Assembly: GCA_033763775.1 (NCBI GenBank)
Contig: JANRJW010000005.1
Span: 1-64,000 of the forward strand
Direction: 5' to 3'
Source of the DNA: JAJTHB01 sp033763775
GTDB lineage: Bacteria; Pseudomonadota; Alphaproteobacteria; Rickettsiales; SXRF01
Length of the DNA: 64,000 nt
Position 1 is the first letter of the stretch. Every line of letters begins with the position of its first letter. A program made the position numbers and the translations under genes. The notes under the pieces are model-generated. The model was not told the origin of the DNA. It was given only the letters and a program-made list of their open reading frames with translations, and did not search any database. This document shows positions 1-8,353 of the stretch, one piece after another.

Positions 1-617
1 TGCGTGCAGAAATCGCTCTGGATGAGGTTCAATAGCACTTTGGCGCGCCCGATATGAGAGTTTCGCACATAATAGGGGCAATAACTATGCACGACTCCTT
101 TGAAGCCTTTGTATCCGATCCGGCTTACCATCTCGGTGCGCCGGGGCGACATGGTGGCGAATAGATAGAAATCGAGGTTCTTCTCGGCTTTATGGATAAT
201 ATCCTCCAGCCGTTCATGATACGCCCATCGCAGGAAATGATTTTTCACCCCGTAGCGGTCCAGCTCCGGCTGGTTGTCGATCACCGTTTCCATGACGCCG
301 AGCGAGGAGCGCATGAAAGGCACATGCAGGCCGAGCAGATCGATTTGCTCCGGCGTCTTCATGTTGATGCGGTCGTGCTTTATGATCTCGGATTGCAGAA
401 GAATGATCGGCGCGCCGCATTCCATCAGCTGACGTATCGATTCTGCAGGCGTGAGGTAGGTGCCGATCAGGATGTTGATCGCGTGTGTGTCGACGTAATA
501 CTGGCCAAGCTCAACCTCATGGCCGCAATCTTCCAGCGCGTATTGCACCAGGAGCATCAGGTCCCGCCAGGCGATCGACTGCGATTCCAGCCCCATGAAA
601 GCGATATTGAAGCGCAT
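1..617 (-). CDS. partial glycosyltransferase-like protein (3' end outside window)
   Basis: An open frame of 205 codons runs from an ATG at 617 (minus) off the left edge. The start is supported by AGAGGGG a few bases upstream. The protein begins MRFNIAFMGLESQS and later has a segment ending in AKVLLNLIQSDF. An (A)K-hydrophobic-LN pattern after a ladder of short hydrophobic strands resembles the donor-binding half of CgeB/family 1 type glycosyltransferases, but no catalytic motif can be checked because the C-terminus is missing. No signal peptide or membrane segment is visible. It is divergent from the decarboxylase gene on the other side. That it is a real gene is fairly sure; the function is a guess. 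Confidence 0.65.
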   Translation of the reverse strand, partial: MRFNIAFMGLESQSIAWRDLMLLVQYALEDCGHEVELGQYYVDTHAINILIGTYLTPAESIRQLMECGAPIILLQSEIIKHDRINMKTPEQIDLLGLHVPFMRSSLGVMETVIDNQPELDRYGVKNHFLRWAYHERLEDIIHKAEKNLDFYLFATMSPRRTEMVSRIGYKGFKGVVHSYCPYYVRNSHIGRAKVLLNLIQSDFCT

Positions 618-981
618 ATTGTCCCCTCTGGCGATTCGCCTATTGCAGTGAGGCCGATTGCGACGAAGATCAAGCAAAAATAGACGTTATAAAAGTAAGG
701 GCGACTGGGAAGCCCTGCCCTGCCAGGCAGGTAGTGGAAGGCGTTGGGCCGTTTTCGGGGCGATGCTCGGACAGGGGGTAAAAAATTCTATCGCGACCCC
801 AAAAAATGCTTTATTATTCCCATCGATTCGCGTAATAGCGCGAGTCTGTGTCAACAACCCATAGGGACTGTATGTTTACCACCCAAACCTCGCGCCTGAT
901 CGTTCAGGCTTATCAAGGGTTTGCAGCATATTTGCTGCCGGACCGTTAGCGTTTTAACAGCATATAAGGGAATTGTATGAG
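618..981. other. intergenic region between divergent genes
   Basis: This 364-bp gap should carry promoters for both flanking genes. It contains small hairpins (CCTGCC...GGCAGG near 718-732, GCAGCA...TGCTGC near 925-938), but I find no confident -35/-10 pair and no coding frame that I believe. Confidence 0.5.
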
Positions 982-2250
982 ATGAAGCAACCCACCATCC
1001 GTGCCCGCAGAGCCCATTCTGCCCAACTTATTCTGGTCACCCCAGGCACCGTACAATCCCCGGATCAAAGCCCGGCACTGGAGCATCGTGTCTCTTTAGA
1101 GACTTTTTGCTCGGCCGAAGCGATGGTGGGAATCAAACGGCCCGAACACCCCGTCCACTGCCTCCGCACCCACACGATTAAACGCGCCGCCACGTGGTTT
1201 TTGAACCATTTCCCCGGCCGCGTGATGTATGCGGTGAAGACCAACCCGGAACCGCTGGCGCTCGCCGCGGTGTACGATGCGGGCGTGCGCGATTTCGACG
1301 TGGCTTCGCTCGCCGAGGTGCGAGCGGTGGCGGAACGTTTTCCGGGCGTGCGCCTGTTTTTCATGCACCCGGTGAAAAGCCGCGAGGCCATTCACGCCGC
1401 TTATTTCGAGCATGGCATCCGCGATTTCTCGCTCGACTCCATGGACGAGCTCGCCAAAATCCTTGAAGTAACCGAGCACGCCACCGACCTGAACCTGTAT
1501 GTGCGTCTTGCCATGAACAGCGAAGGCGCGGCCTACAGCCTTGCCGGCAAGTTTGGTGTATCGATGAGTGATGCGCCCGCGCTGCTTCAAGCTACCCGCG
1601 CGGTTTCTGAGAAGCTCGGCCTGTGCTTCCATGTCGGCTCGCAGTGCATGGAGCCTCAGGCTTACAGTATTGCCATGGCCAAAGCATCGCAGCTGGTGGC
1701 GGATAGTGGTGTGAAAGTGGATGTGCTGGATATTGGCGGGGGTTTCCCCTCCATCTATCCGGGGCTCACGCCGCCGCCGCTTTCGGATTACATGAGTGCC
1801 ATCAAGCAGGCGCTGAAAAAACACCCCGCTTTTGACACCTGCCAGATTCTCTGCGAGCCCGGCCGTGCGCTGGTGGCAGAGGGTGGTTCGGTGGTGGTGC
1901 GTGTTGAGGCTCGAAAAGGCAACATGCTCTATCTCAACGATGGCACTTACGGCACCCTGTTTGATGCTGGTGTGCCCGGCTTTGTCTATCCGGTGAAGGC
2001 GATCCGCCCCGGCGGTACGCTTTCGTCTGAGCAGGCGGAGTTTGGTTTTTTCGGCCCGACCTGCGACAGCATGGACGCGATGAAAGGCCCGTTTCACCTG
2101 CCCGTGGATATCGCGGAAGGTGACTGGATCGAGATCGGCCAGCTCGGCGCGTATGGTGCCACCATGCGCACCAACTTCAACGGCTTTTACAGCGATGAAA
2201 CAGTCGAACTCGCGGATAAGCCGATGATGAGTATTTTTGGAATCAATTGA
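982..2250 (+). CDS. type III PLP-dependent ornithine/lysine decarboxylase
   Basis: A fold-type III (alanine-racemase-like barrel) amino acid decarboxylase, expected to convert ornithine and/or lysine to putrescine and/or cadaverine in the cytoplasm. Seen: the PLP lysine in MYAVKTNP (about residue 86), HVGSQ, the glycine-rich phosphate loop DIGGGFPS, CEPGRALVAE, the catalytic-cysteine motif FGPTCDSMD, and GQLGAYG near the C-terminus. The frame also offers a TTG at 973, but AAGGGA at 966-971 is correctly spaced only for the ATG at 982. The first ~55 residues are non-conserved-looking. The next gene downstream is a deoxyhypusine-synthase homologue, so the pair probably makes a longer polyamine. 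Substrate preference cannot be read by eye. Confidence 0.9.
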   Translation: MKQPTIRARRAHSAQLILVTPGTVQSPDQSPALEHRVSLETFCSAEAMVGIKRPEHPVHCLRTHTIKRAATWFLNHFPGRVMYAVKTNPEPLALAAVYDAGVRDFDVASLAEVRAVAERFPGVRLFFMHPVKSREAIHAAYFEHGIRDFSLDSMDELAKILEVTEHATDLNLYVRLAMNSEGAAYSLAGKFGVSMSDAPALLQATRAVSEKLGLCFHVGSQCMEPQAYSIAMAKASQLVADSGVKVDVLDIGGGFPSIYPGLTPPPLSDYMSAIKQALKKHPAFDTCQILCEPGRALVAEGGSVVVRVEARKGNMLYLNDGTYGTLFDAGVPGFVYPVKAIRPGGTLSSEQAEFGFFGPTCDSMDAMKGPFHLPVDIAEGDWIEIGQLGAYGATMRTNFNGFYSDETVELADKPMMSIFGIN

Positions 2251-2283
2251 CATGTTTTCTTAGCGGTCTTGCCGCTTAGAAAA

Positions 2284-2450
2284 CTGTCATCCCGTGGAGC
2301 GAAGCAGCAGCTTCGCGAGCACGGGATCCAGAAAAGCCAAATGACAGTAGGCATTTGGCGTCAATCAACAAAGCACGCAAAAAGTCTGCTGACTTTTTGC
2401 TATTATGGATCCCGGATAAATTTTGCTGCTGCAAAATTTTCCGGGATGAC
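2284..2450. repeat. two adjacent palindromic repeats with GTCAT/ATGAC ends
   Basis: The first palindrome (about 2284-2349) runs from CTGTCATCCCGTG to ATGACAG with an inner GAAGC-agca-GCTTC stem. The second (2409-2447) is a near-perfect hairpin, ATCCCGGA-t-AAATTTTGC closed by TGCT, followed by GGGATGAC. The downstream ribosome binding site starts right after the second copy. Related copies lie at 4867-4951, 9648-9753 and 58943-59007. Confidence 0.8.
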
Positions 2451-2462
2451 GAAAGGAAAACC

Positions 2463-3515
2463 ATGAAAACCACGACGGCAAAAAAGACGAATTCAAAACA
2501 CAACTTGCTCACCAAAGAAGTCGAGCATATCGACATCACGTCGTTTGATGCGCGGCCGATTGTGAAACAGATGGCCGGCATGTCGTTCACCTCGCGTGAT
2601 CTCGCGCGCGCTGCCGAAATCTACAACATGATGCTGAAAGACAAATCCTGCAGCGTGTTCCTTACGCTCGCGGGCAGCACTTCCGCGGGGGGCTGCATGC
2701 AGCTTTATGTCGAGCTGGTGAAAAATAACATGGTGGATGCCATTGTGGCCACCGGCGCGTCGATTGTGGATATGGATTTCTTCGAGGCGCTGGGCTTCAA
2801 GCATTACCACGGCAACCAGTTCATGGATGACAAGGTGCTGCGCGATAACTATATCGACCGCATTTACGACACCTATATCGATGAAGAAGAACTTCAGGCC
2901 TGCGACCATACCATCAAAAAAATCGCTGACAGCCTCGAGCCGCGCCCTTATTCCAGCCGCGAATTCATCCACGAGATGGGCAAATGGCTGGTGAAAAACG
3001 GCAAGAAAAAAGATTCGCTCATCCAGCGTGCCTATGAAAACGGCGTGCCGATTTTCTGCCCGGCCTTTACTGATTCTTCGGCGGGCTTTGGCCTGGTTGT
3101 GCATCAGGTGGAGCGCATGAAAAAGAAAAAGCCGTACCTCACGATTGATTCGATCGCCGATTTCCGCGAACTCACCGAAATCAAAATCAAGGGCGGCACC
3201 TCGGGCCTGCTCATGGTCGGCGGCGGTGTGCCGAAAAACTTTGTGCAGGATACGGTGGTGTGCGCCGAAATCATGGGCGTGGAAGCCGAGATGCATAAAT
3301 ACGCCATCCAGATTACGGTGGCCGATGTGCGCGACGGCGCGTGCAGCTCCTCAACGCTGAAAGAAGCTTCGAGTTGGGGTAAGGTCGATACCGTGCATGA
3401 GCAGATGGTGTTTGCGGAAGCGACCAGCGTGCTGCCGCTCATCGCCTCGGATGCTTACCACACCGGCCACTGGAAAAAACGCACGAAGCGCAAATACGCC
3501 AAGCTGTTTGAGTAA
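2463..3515 (+). CDS. deoxyhypusine synthase-like protein (probable polyamine synthase)
   Basis: A 350-residue member of the deoxyhypusine synthase family, an NAD-dependent aminobutyl transferase fold. Seen: ATGASIVDMDFFEALG, a PAFTDSSAGFG segment matching the family's PALTDGS region, GGGVPKNF, and near the C-terminus EASSWGKVD, whose lysine (about 307) corresponds to the catalytic lysine of the eukaryotic enzyme. Bacteria lack eIF5A, so true hypusination is unlikely. Family knowledge and the adjacent decarboxylase suggest transfer of an aminobutyl group to a free diamine, giving homospermidine or a similar polyamine. The start at 2463 follows AAAGGA; an upstream in-frame extension would run through the palindromic repeat and is unlikely. 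A strong terminator follows. Confidence 0.88.
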   Translation: MKTTTAKKTNSKHNLLTKEVEHIDITSFDARPIVKQMAGMSFTSRDLARAAEIYNMMLKDKSCSVFLTLAGSTSAGGCMQLYVELVKNNMVDAIVATGASIVDMDFFEALGFKHYHGNQFMDDKVLRDNYIDRIYDTYIDEEELQACDHTIKKIADSLEPRPYSSREFIHEMGKWLVKNGKKKDSLIQRAYENGVPIFCPAFTDSSAGFGLVVHQVERMKKKKPYLTIDSIADFRELTEIKIKGGTSGLLMVGGGVPKNFVQDTVVCAEIMGVEAEMHKYAIQITVADVRDGACSSSTLKEASSWGKVDTVHEQMVFAEATSVLPLIASDAYHTGHWKKRTKRKYAKLFE

Positions 3516-3522
3516 ATAAAAA

Positions 3523-3548
3523 ACCCGGCTCTAAGCCGGGTTTTTTTT
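3523..3548. terminator. rho-independent terminator (probably bidirectional)
   Basis: Perfect 8-bp stem ACCCGGCT/AGCCGGGT with a CTA loop, a T run on the right and an A run on the left. It ends the decarboxylase/DHS unit and could also serve the convergent gene that ends at 3569. Confidence 0.9.
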
Positions 3549-3568
3549 ATAAGCTTTTGCCGAATAAA

Positions 3569-4642
3569 TTATCCGCCAAGCGCTGCGCCGGCTTCAGGTT
3601 TTTTTATGCCAGCACTGGCTTGCGGAGTTTGCCTCGCTGGGGTTTGCGGAGATGCAAGATTGCCAGAAACAGCTGGCTCATTAGAAGCAGGTGCCTGTGC
3701 CGTAGCTTCCTGCGCCTGTCTGGCGGCTTCAGCAAGCCTTGCTTTTTCTTCCTGCTGAGTTCTGACTTCTGCGGTAGCAACTTTCAGTAATTGCTCGCGA
3801 TCTTTAAAGAAATCAGCGCGCTGATTCATGGTTTCTTTCATTTCAATCAGCAGGTCGCTGTATTCTCTGATGGGTTTGCGAGTAAAGATAGCTCTGGGAA
3901 CACCACCAAGCCACTTGTCGCCTTCGACAGAGGAAACAATCTCACGAAACTTGTCAAATTCACCACTGTCGTAAGCTTTAAGCGCCTCCTCAATTTTGCT
4001 TTTTGCAAGAGGTGTTGCGGCAAGTCCAACCGTTAATCCAGCAGGTGCGGCGGTAATCGATCTTACAGCATCCTGTGGGCTACTAATGCCATAGGAGCTA
4101 TAATCAGCATATCCTTTTAATTTCTCGCGCTGTTCTCTGAGTTTCTGGTCAAAGTTTTCATTAACTCGAAGCGTCATATCGGCAAGATTCATGTTGTTGA
4201 TTGTATCAACAGTTTCTCCGGACTTGAGCGTCGAAAGCAGAGTATCGCGGTATTTATTGCGGAATTTGTCAGTCTCTCTAATAATTTGCGATCCGTCTTT
4301 AGCAGTTGCCGATGCTGATCTGATGGTCGTATATGCTGAGTCCTGTACGGCTTTGTAGCCTGCATCTGCTCCCAACCCTGCTGTCAGTCTTTCATCACCC
4401 TTATTGAGTGTCTTAGCGGCGCTCACTGCATCATTAGTGTATTTAATGGGCGCTGGCTCATCTTTGCCGAGCTCCCGGCCACTGCTTGGCCCACTATCAA
4501 TTTTGCCCGCTAAAAAACTGCCACCAAGACCGCCAAGCAGTGCGCCAATAATAGCGCCGATAGGGCCAAGTCCAAGCATGGTGCTGAGTAAGCCGCCAAT
4601 CAGCACCCCGATACCACCACCAACCATGTTTTTCGTTTCCAT
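3569..4642 (-). CDS. hypothetical protein with glycine-zipper N-terminus
   Basis: 357 residues, not recognised. The N-terminus (about residues 6-45) is a run of small and hydrophobic residues with repeated GxxxG spacing (GGGIGVLIGG, GAIIGALLGGLGG), like a glycine-zipper membrane hairpin. The middle is soluble and mostly helical. Residues ~285-325 are rich in E, A, Q and R (likely coiled coil), and the tail is A/P/Q-rich low complexity. There is no signal peptidase site. The start ATG at 4642 has AAGG close upstream. It stands alone between a terminator and a divergent region. The C-terminal stop lies near the shared terminator. Confidence 0.7.
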   Translation of the reverse strand: METKNMVGGGIGVLIGGLLSTMLGLGPIGAIIGALLGGLGGSFLAGKIDSGPSSGRELGKDEPAPIKYTNDAVSAAKTLNKGDERLTAGLGADAGYKAVQDSAYTTIRSASATAKDGSQIIRETDKFRNKYRDTLLSTLKSGETVDTINNMNLADMTLRVNENFDQKLREQREKLKGYADYSSYGISSPQDAVRSITAAPAGLTVGLAATPLAKSKIEEALKAYDSGEFDKFREIVSSVEGDKWLGGVPRAIFTRKPIREYSDLLIEMKETMNQRADFFKDREQLLKVATAEVRTQQEEKARLAEAARQAQEATAQAPASNEPAVSGNLASPQTPARQTPQASAGIKKPEAGAALGG

Positions 4643-4979
4643 AACCTTGCTACCTTTAAAGAATCTCTATTTGGCCATACTACGCCAGCTTGCCCACAAA
4701 CACACATGAAGTTTCCATGACAGCGGTTAAGCTTCAGTAAAGGGATTATGACAGCGCGGTCATATTTGCATAAAAAAACAAATAAAACCTTTGTTTTTAT
4801 GGTGGTTATGCGATATTCTAGATGTCTGAACTTATCGAGCGTTGTTCGATGACCAATGATAAATCCGTCATTCCCCGAATGTTGCTTCAGCAACATTCTA
4901 GGGGAATCCAGCTGGATCGCCCTAGAATCGCTTTGCGATTCGGGCGATGACGATACAACCCTACCTTTCGGATAACACC
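4643..4979. other. divergent intergenic region
   Basis: 337 bp between the glycine-zipper protein and astC. Besides the palindromic repeat at 4867-4951 it holds an A/T-rich stretch around 4770-4800 that could contain promoters. No ORF is credible and no operator is recognised. Confidence 0.45.
4867..4951. repeat. palindromic repeat, GTCAT/ATGAC-bounded double hairpin
   Basis: The left hairpin has stem ATTCCCC...GGGGAAT around GAATGTTGC-ttca-GCAACATTC. The right hairpin has GCCC...GGGC around GAATCGC-ttt-GCGATTC. The element opens with GTCAT and ends with GATGAC just upstream of astC. Confidence 0.85.
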
Positions 4980-6257
4980 ATGAAAAAAACCACTTCCAGC
5001 CACAAAAAACCCTCGGCCGCCACCAAGGCGCTGATCGCCAAAGGCCGCAAATACTACACCCATGCCTACAAGCCGCGCGAGATGATTGTGAGTCATGGCC
5101 GCGGGGCGATGGTATGGGACACGGATGGCAATGATTATGTCGATCTCGGTGCGGGTATTGCGGTCACCAGCCTTGGCCACAAAAGCGATGAGCTGGTCGC
5201 GGCGCTGACTGGGCAGGCCAAAAAAATCTGGCATACCAGCAATATTTTCTTCACCGAGCCGCCGATTCTACTTGCTGAAGCGCTGGTGAAATCTTCAAAA
5301 TTTGCGCGGCGTGCATTCCTCACCAATTCCGGCACTGAGGCAAACGAAGCGGCGATCAAGCTGGTGCGCAAATATGCCGCTGATAAGGGAAAAAGCGAAT
5401 CGCAGCGCGAGATCATCACGTTTAGCGGTTCATTTCATGGCCGCACGCTTGCGGCGGTCACGGCCACCGCCCAGCCCAAATACCATGCCGGTTTTGAGCC
5501 GCTGCCGCCGGGCTTTAAATATTGCCCGTTTAATGATTTTGAAGCCATCGCGAGTATGGTGAATGAAAATACCTGCGCGGTGATGACGGAGGTCGTGCAG
5601 GGCGAGGGGGGTATCACCCCGGTCGCACCCGGCTTTTTAAAACATGTGCAGGATCTCTGCCACAAGCATGATGCGCTTTTGGTGCTCGATCAGGTGCAGT
5701 GCGGCATGATGCGCACTGGCCATCTCTTTTCCCATTTTGCCGAAAAAGGCGTGAAGCCCGATGTGGTCACGCTGGCCAAGGCGCTGGGCGGCGGTATCCC
5801 GATTGGCGCGATGCTGATCGGCGAGCGCGCGGAAAACACTTTTCAGTTTGGCTCGCATGGCTCCACCTTCGGGGGCAACCCGCTGGCGGCCGCTGTCGCC
5901 TCTGTGGTACTTAAAAAACTGCAAAGCAAGCCGCTGGCGAACAATGTCGCGCTGCGCGGCAAGCAGCTGATGGGCGCGCTGGATAAAATCAATGGCCAGC
6001 ATAAGGGTCTCCTCTTCAAAGAAATTCGTGGCCGCGGGCTGATGATTGGCGCTGAACTCCATCCACAATTTGCTGGCAAAGCGTCTGAGATTGGCGAAAT
6101 CGCCAGAAAGCATGGCGTGCTGATACTTCAGGCCGGGCCGAATGTGCTGCGTTTTCTGCCTCCGCTGACCATCAGCGACAAGGAGATGAAAGAGGGCATC
6201 CGCCGCGTCTCTGATGCGATTGCGGATTTTGTTCGCCAAGCCGGTAAAAACGCATGA
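4980..6257 (+). CDS. astC: succinylornithine/acetylornithine aminotransferase
   Basis: Class III PLP aminotransferase of the ArgD/AstC group, acting on N-acylornithine and 2-oxoglutarate. Seen: TNSGTEANEAA, the FHGRTL motif, QGEGG, the D-x-V-Q-x-G segment (DQVQCGMMRTG), the PLP lysine in TLAKALGGG (about residue 267) and HGSTFGGNPLAAA. I prefer the succinylornithine role because the stop overlaps the start of astA by 4 bases. An arginine-biosynthetic ArgD role, or both roles, remains possible; argC lies 38 kb away. The ATG at 4980 is preferred over an in-frame ATG at 4947 that lies inside the palindromic repeat; neither has a strong ribosome binding site. Confidence 0.88.
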   Translation: MKKTTSSHKKPSAATKALIAKGRKYYTHAYKPREMIVSHGRGAMVWDTDGNDYVDLGAGIAVTSLGHKSDELVAALTGQAKKIWHTSNIFFTEPPILLAEALVKSSKFARRAFLTNSGTEANEAAIKLVRKYAADKGKSESQREIITFSGSFHGRTLAAVTATAQPKYHAGFEPLPPGFKYCPFNDFEAIASMVNENTCAVMTEVVQGEGGITPVAPGFLKHVQDLCHKHDALLVLDQVQCGMMRTGHLFSHFAEKGVKPDVVTLAKALGGGIPIGAMLIGERAENTFQFGSHGSTFGGNPLAAAVASVVLKKLQSKPLANNVALRGKQLMGALDKINGQHKGLLFKEIRGRGLMIGAELHPQFAGKASEIGEIARKHGVLILQAGPNVLRFLPPLTISDKEMKEGIRRVSDAIADFVRQAGKNA

Positions 6258-7267
6258 TGATCGTTCGTCCCGTCACGCAGGGCGACCACAAGGAAATCCT
6301 CGCGCTGGCGCAGGAGGCGGGCATCGGCATGACCTCGTTGCCGCCGGATGGTAAGGTGCTCGAAAAAAAAATCACGCGTTCTGTTGCCAGTGTTTTTCAG
6401 AGCCTGGAAGTAAAAAAAGATGAAGCGTTTCTCTTTGTTCTGGAAGATACGCAGGCGCGCAAGCTCGTTGGCACATGCGGGGTTGTGTCGCATGTTGGCA
6501 TGAAGCATCCGTTTTATTCTTACAAGCTTTCCACCATTGTGCAGGCGAGTGACGAGGTAGGGGTTTATTCGCTGCAGCGTGTGCTGCACATGGTGAATGA
6601 TTACACCGGCGCGTCAGAAATCGGCTCGCTGTTTCTACTGCCCGCATGGCGCCGTGATGGCATTGGGCGATTTCTGTCGCGCTGCCGTTTCCTGTTTGTC
6701 GCGCAGTTCATGGAGCTTTTTTCCGACATCATGATTGCGGAAATACGCGGCGTGCAGGATGAAGAGGGGCAATCGCCATTTTATCAGCATCTGGCGCAGC
6801 ATTTTTTTCAGATGGACTTCAAGCGCGCAGATTTTGTCAATGCCACCACCGGCAGCCAGTTTATCAGCGACCTCATGCCCAAATATCCGATTTATGTGAA
6901 CCTGCTTGACCCAAAGGCGCAAGCCGTGATTGGCCGGCCGTTTGGTGCCTCGCGCCCGGCGATGAAGCTGCTGGAGGCTGAGGGTTTCCGCCATCAAGGC
7001 TATATTGATGTGTTTGATGCTGGCCCCACCCTGCAGGTGGAAACCGCTCAAATCCGCACCGTGCGTGATAGCAGGCTTGTACCGGTAGGGGGTATCAAGC
7101 GTCTTGAAGGTAAGCCCACACACATGGTTTGCAACACATCGCTGGCGGATTTCCGCGTGGCGATGGCCGCGGTCGAGCAGCATGAAAGCGGCTGGTTTTT
7201 GAATGATGAAACCGCCATCGCGCTCGGTGTTGCCAGCGGCGATGAAATCCGCGTGATGGAGCTTTAG
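6254..7267 (+). CDS. astA: arginine N-succinyltransferase
   Basis: 337 residues, the usual length for AstA, the first enzyme of the ammonia-producing arginine succinyltransferase pathway (succinyl-CoA plus arginine). The N-terminus MMIVRPVTQGDHKEIL followed by a TSLPPD segment is the family signature. There is a GNAT-like acetyl-CoA fold segment around GSLFLLPAWRRDGIGRFLS and a SRPAMKLLEAEGF segment. It starts inside the astC stop codon (ATGA), so translation is coupled. astB, astD and astE are not in the window. Confidence 0.9.
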   Translation: MMIVRPVTQGDHKEILALAQEAGIGMTSLPPDGKVLEKKITRSVASVFQSLEVKKDEAFLFVLEDTQARKLVGTCGVVSHVGMKHPFYSYKLSTIVQASDEVGVYSLQRVLHMVNDYTGASEIGSLFLLPAWRRDGIGRFLSRCRFLFVAQFMELFSDIMIAEIRGVQDEEGQSPFYQHLAQHFFQMDFKRADFVNATTGSQFISDLMPKYPIYVNLLDPKAQAVIGRPFGASRPAMKLLEAEGFRHQGYIDVFDAGPTLQVETAQIRTVRDSRLVPVGGIKRLEGKPTHMVCNTSLADFRVAMAAVEQHESGWFLNDETAIALGVASGDEIRVMEL

Positions 7268-7269
7268 CC

Positions 7270-7851
7270 ATGACAATAAACCCCATCACCCAATTTCAGG
7301 GGTGGCTGGAGGCGGCAAAAGCCCACCCCCATATCATTGAGCCAACGGCGATGTGCCTTGCTACTGCTGATAAGAACGCAGAGCCATCCGCGCGCATGGT
7401 GCTGCTCAAAGAGGTGGATGATCGCGGCTTCGTGTTCTACACCAATGACGAAAGCCACAAAGGTCATGATTTGCGTGAAAATCCCCGCGCTGCGCTGGTG
7501 TTTTACTGGATGCCGATGAAACGCCAGATACGGGTGGAGGGTATCTGCCAGAAAGTCAGCGATGAAGAGTCGGATGCGTATTTTAACAGCCGCCCACGCG
7601 ATAGCCGCATTGGTGCCTGGGCATCGAAACAATCACGGCCACTGAAAGATAAGGCGCAGCTGGTAGCGGACGTCGCGCGCGAGACAGCACGTTTTGGTGT
7701 TGGTAATATACCCCGCCCCCCGTACTGGTATGGTTGGCGGGTGGTGCCGCGTGTGATTGAGTTCTGGGAAGAGGGGCTTTTTCGCATCCATGACCGCGAG
7801 GTTTTTACGCGCTCAAGCGATGGCTGGGAAATAACAAGGCTGTATCCTTAG
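7270..7851 (+). CDS. pdxH: pyridoxamine 5'-phosphate oxidase
   Basis: 193 residues, standard for PdxH, which oxidises PNP/PMP to PLP with FMN. Seen: PSARMVLLKEVDDRGFVFYTN (FMN-binding strand), ALVFYWMPMKRQIRVEG, SRPRDSRIGAWASKQS, and the C-terminal RPPYWYGWRVVP with a tail ending WEITRLYP. It begins two bases after the astA stop, so it is probably cotranscribed; astC is itself a PLP enzyme. Its last four bases overlap the convergent queD. Confidence 0.95.
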   Translation: MTINPITQFQGWLEAAKAHPHIIEPTAMCLATADKNAEPSARMVLLKEVDDRGFVFYTNDESHKGHDLRENPRAALVFYWMPMKRQIRVEGICQKVSDEESDAYFNSRPRDSRIGAWASKQSRPLKDKAQLVADVARETARFGVGNIPRPPYWYGWRVVPRVIEFWEEGLFRIHDREVFTRSSDGWEITRLYP

Positions 7852-8288
7852 CCTATTTCGACAAAGCAATTCGGCGTTTCGTAGAGCCTGAGGTGGGTGC
7901 AGCGGATATTGTCTGTTTTGAATAGTTCGGGGATGACTTGCTGCATTAAATAGGCGGCCATGTTTTCGGCGGTGGGGTTCTCGCTTAAATAAAATACCTT
8001 TTGTCCGGTATGTTTTTCAATATCGCTGCCCAGCAGCTTGTCTTTATCAAATAAAATGGTGGCATGATCCCAGTTGGCATCAATCCAGCCGCCAAGCTTT
8101 TCTTTAATCACCGAGAAATCAACCACCCGCCCAAGTGCATCCAGCCCGCTGCTGGCCACAAAACCCACTTCCAGCGCGTAGCGATGTCCGTGTAAATGTT
8201 TACACTTGCCTTCATGTTGCATCACGCGGTGCGCCGCGTCGAACTCGATGCGCCGTGCGCAGGTGATGGGGTTTTGGGTCATGTCCAT
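7848..8288 (-). CDS. queD: 6-carboxy-5,6,7,8-tetrahydropterin synthase
   Basis: QueD/PTPS family enzyme of queuosine (7-deazaguanine) synthesis. Seen: a zinc-ligand histidine in FDAAHRVM, the catalytic cysteine and two zinc histidines in CKHLHGHRY, a DFSVIKEKLGGW segment, the NPTAEN motif, and the C-terminal LRLYETPNCFVE. A GTG six bases further upstream (8294) is possible; I chose the ATG at 8288, although neither has a clear ribosome binding site. It is convergent with pdxH. No other que genes are in the window. Confidence 0.92.
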   Translation of the reverse strand: MDMTQNPITCARRIEFDAAHRVMQHEGKCKHLHGHRYALEVGFVASSGLDALGRVVDFSVIKEKLGGWIDANWDHATILFDKDKLLGSDIEKHTGQKVFYLSENPTAENMAAYLMQQVIPELFKTDNIRCTHLRLYETPNCFVEIG

Positions 8289-8353
8289 TTTCACTTGACT
8301 GGTAAGGTTAAAAGAGTAACTAGAGCCTAACTTTTAGCAGCATAGAGGCGGCC

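Noticed and set aside
1096..2253. Long minus-strand open frame opposite the decarboxylase
   Set aside because: It mirrors a well-conserved gene, has no recognisable protein features, and similar shadows occur opposite many genes here.
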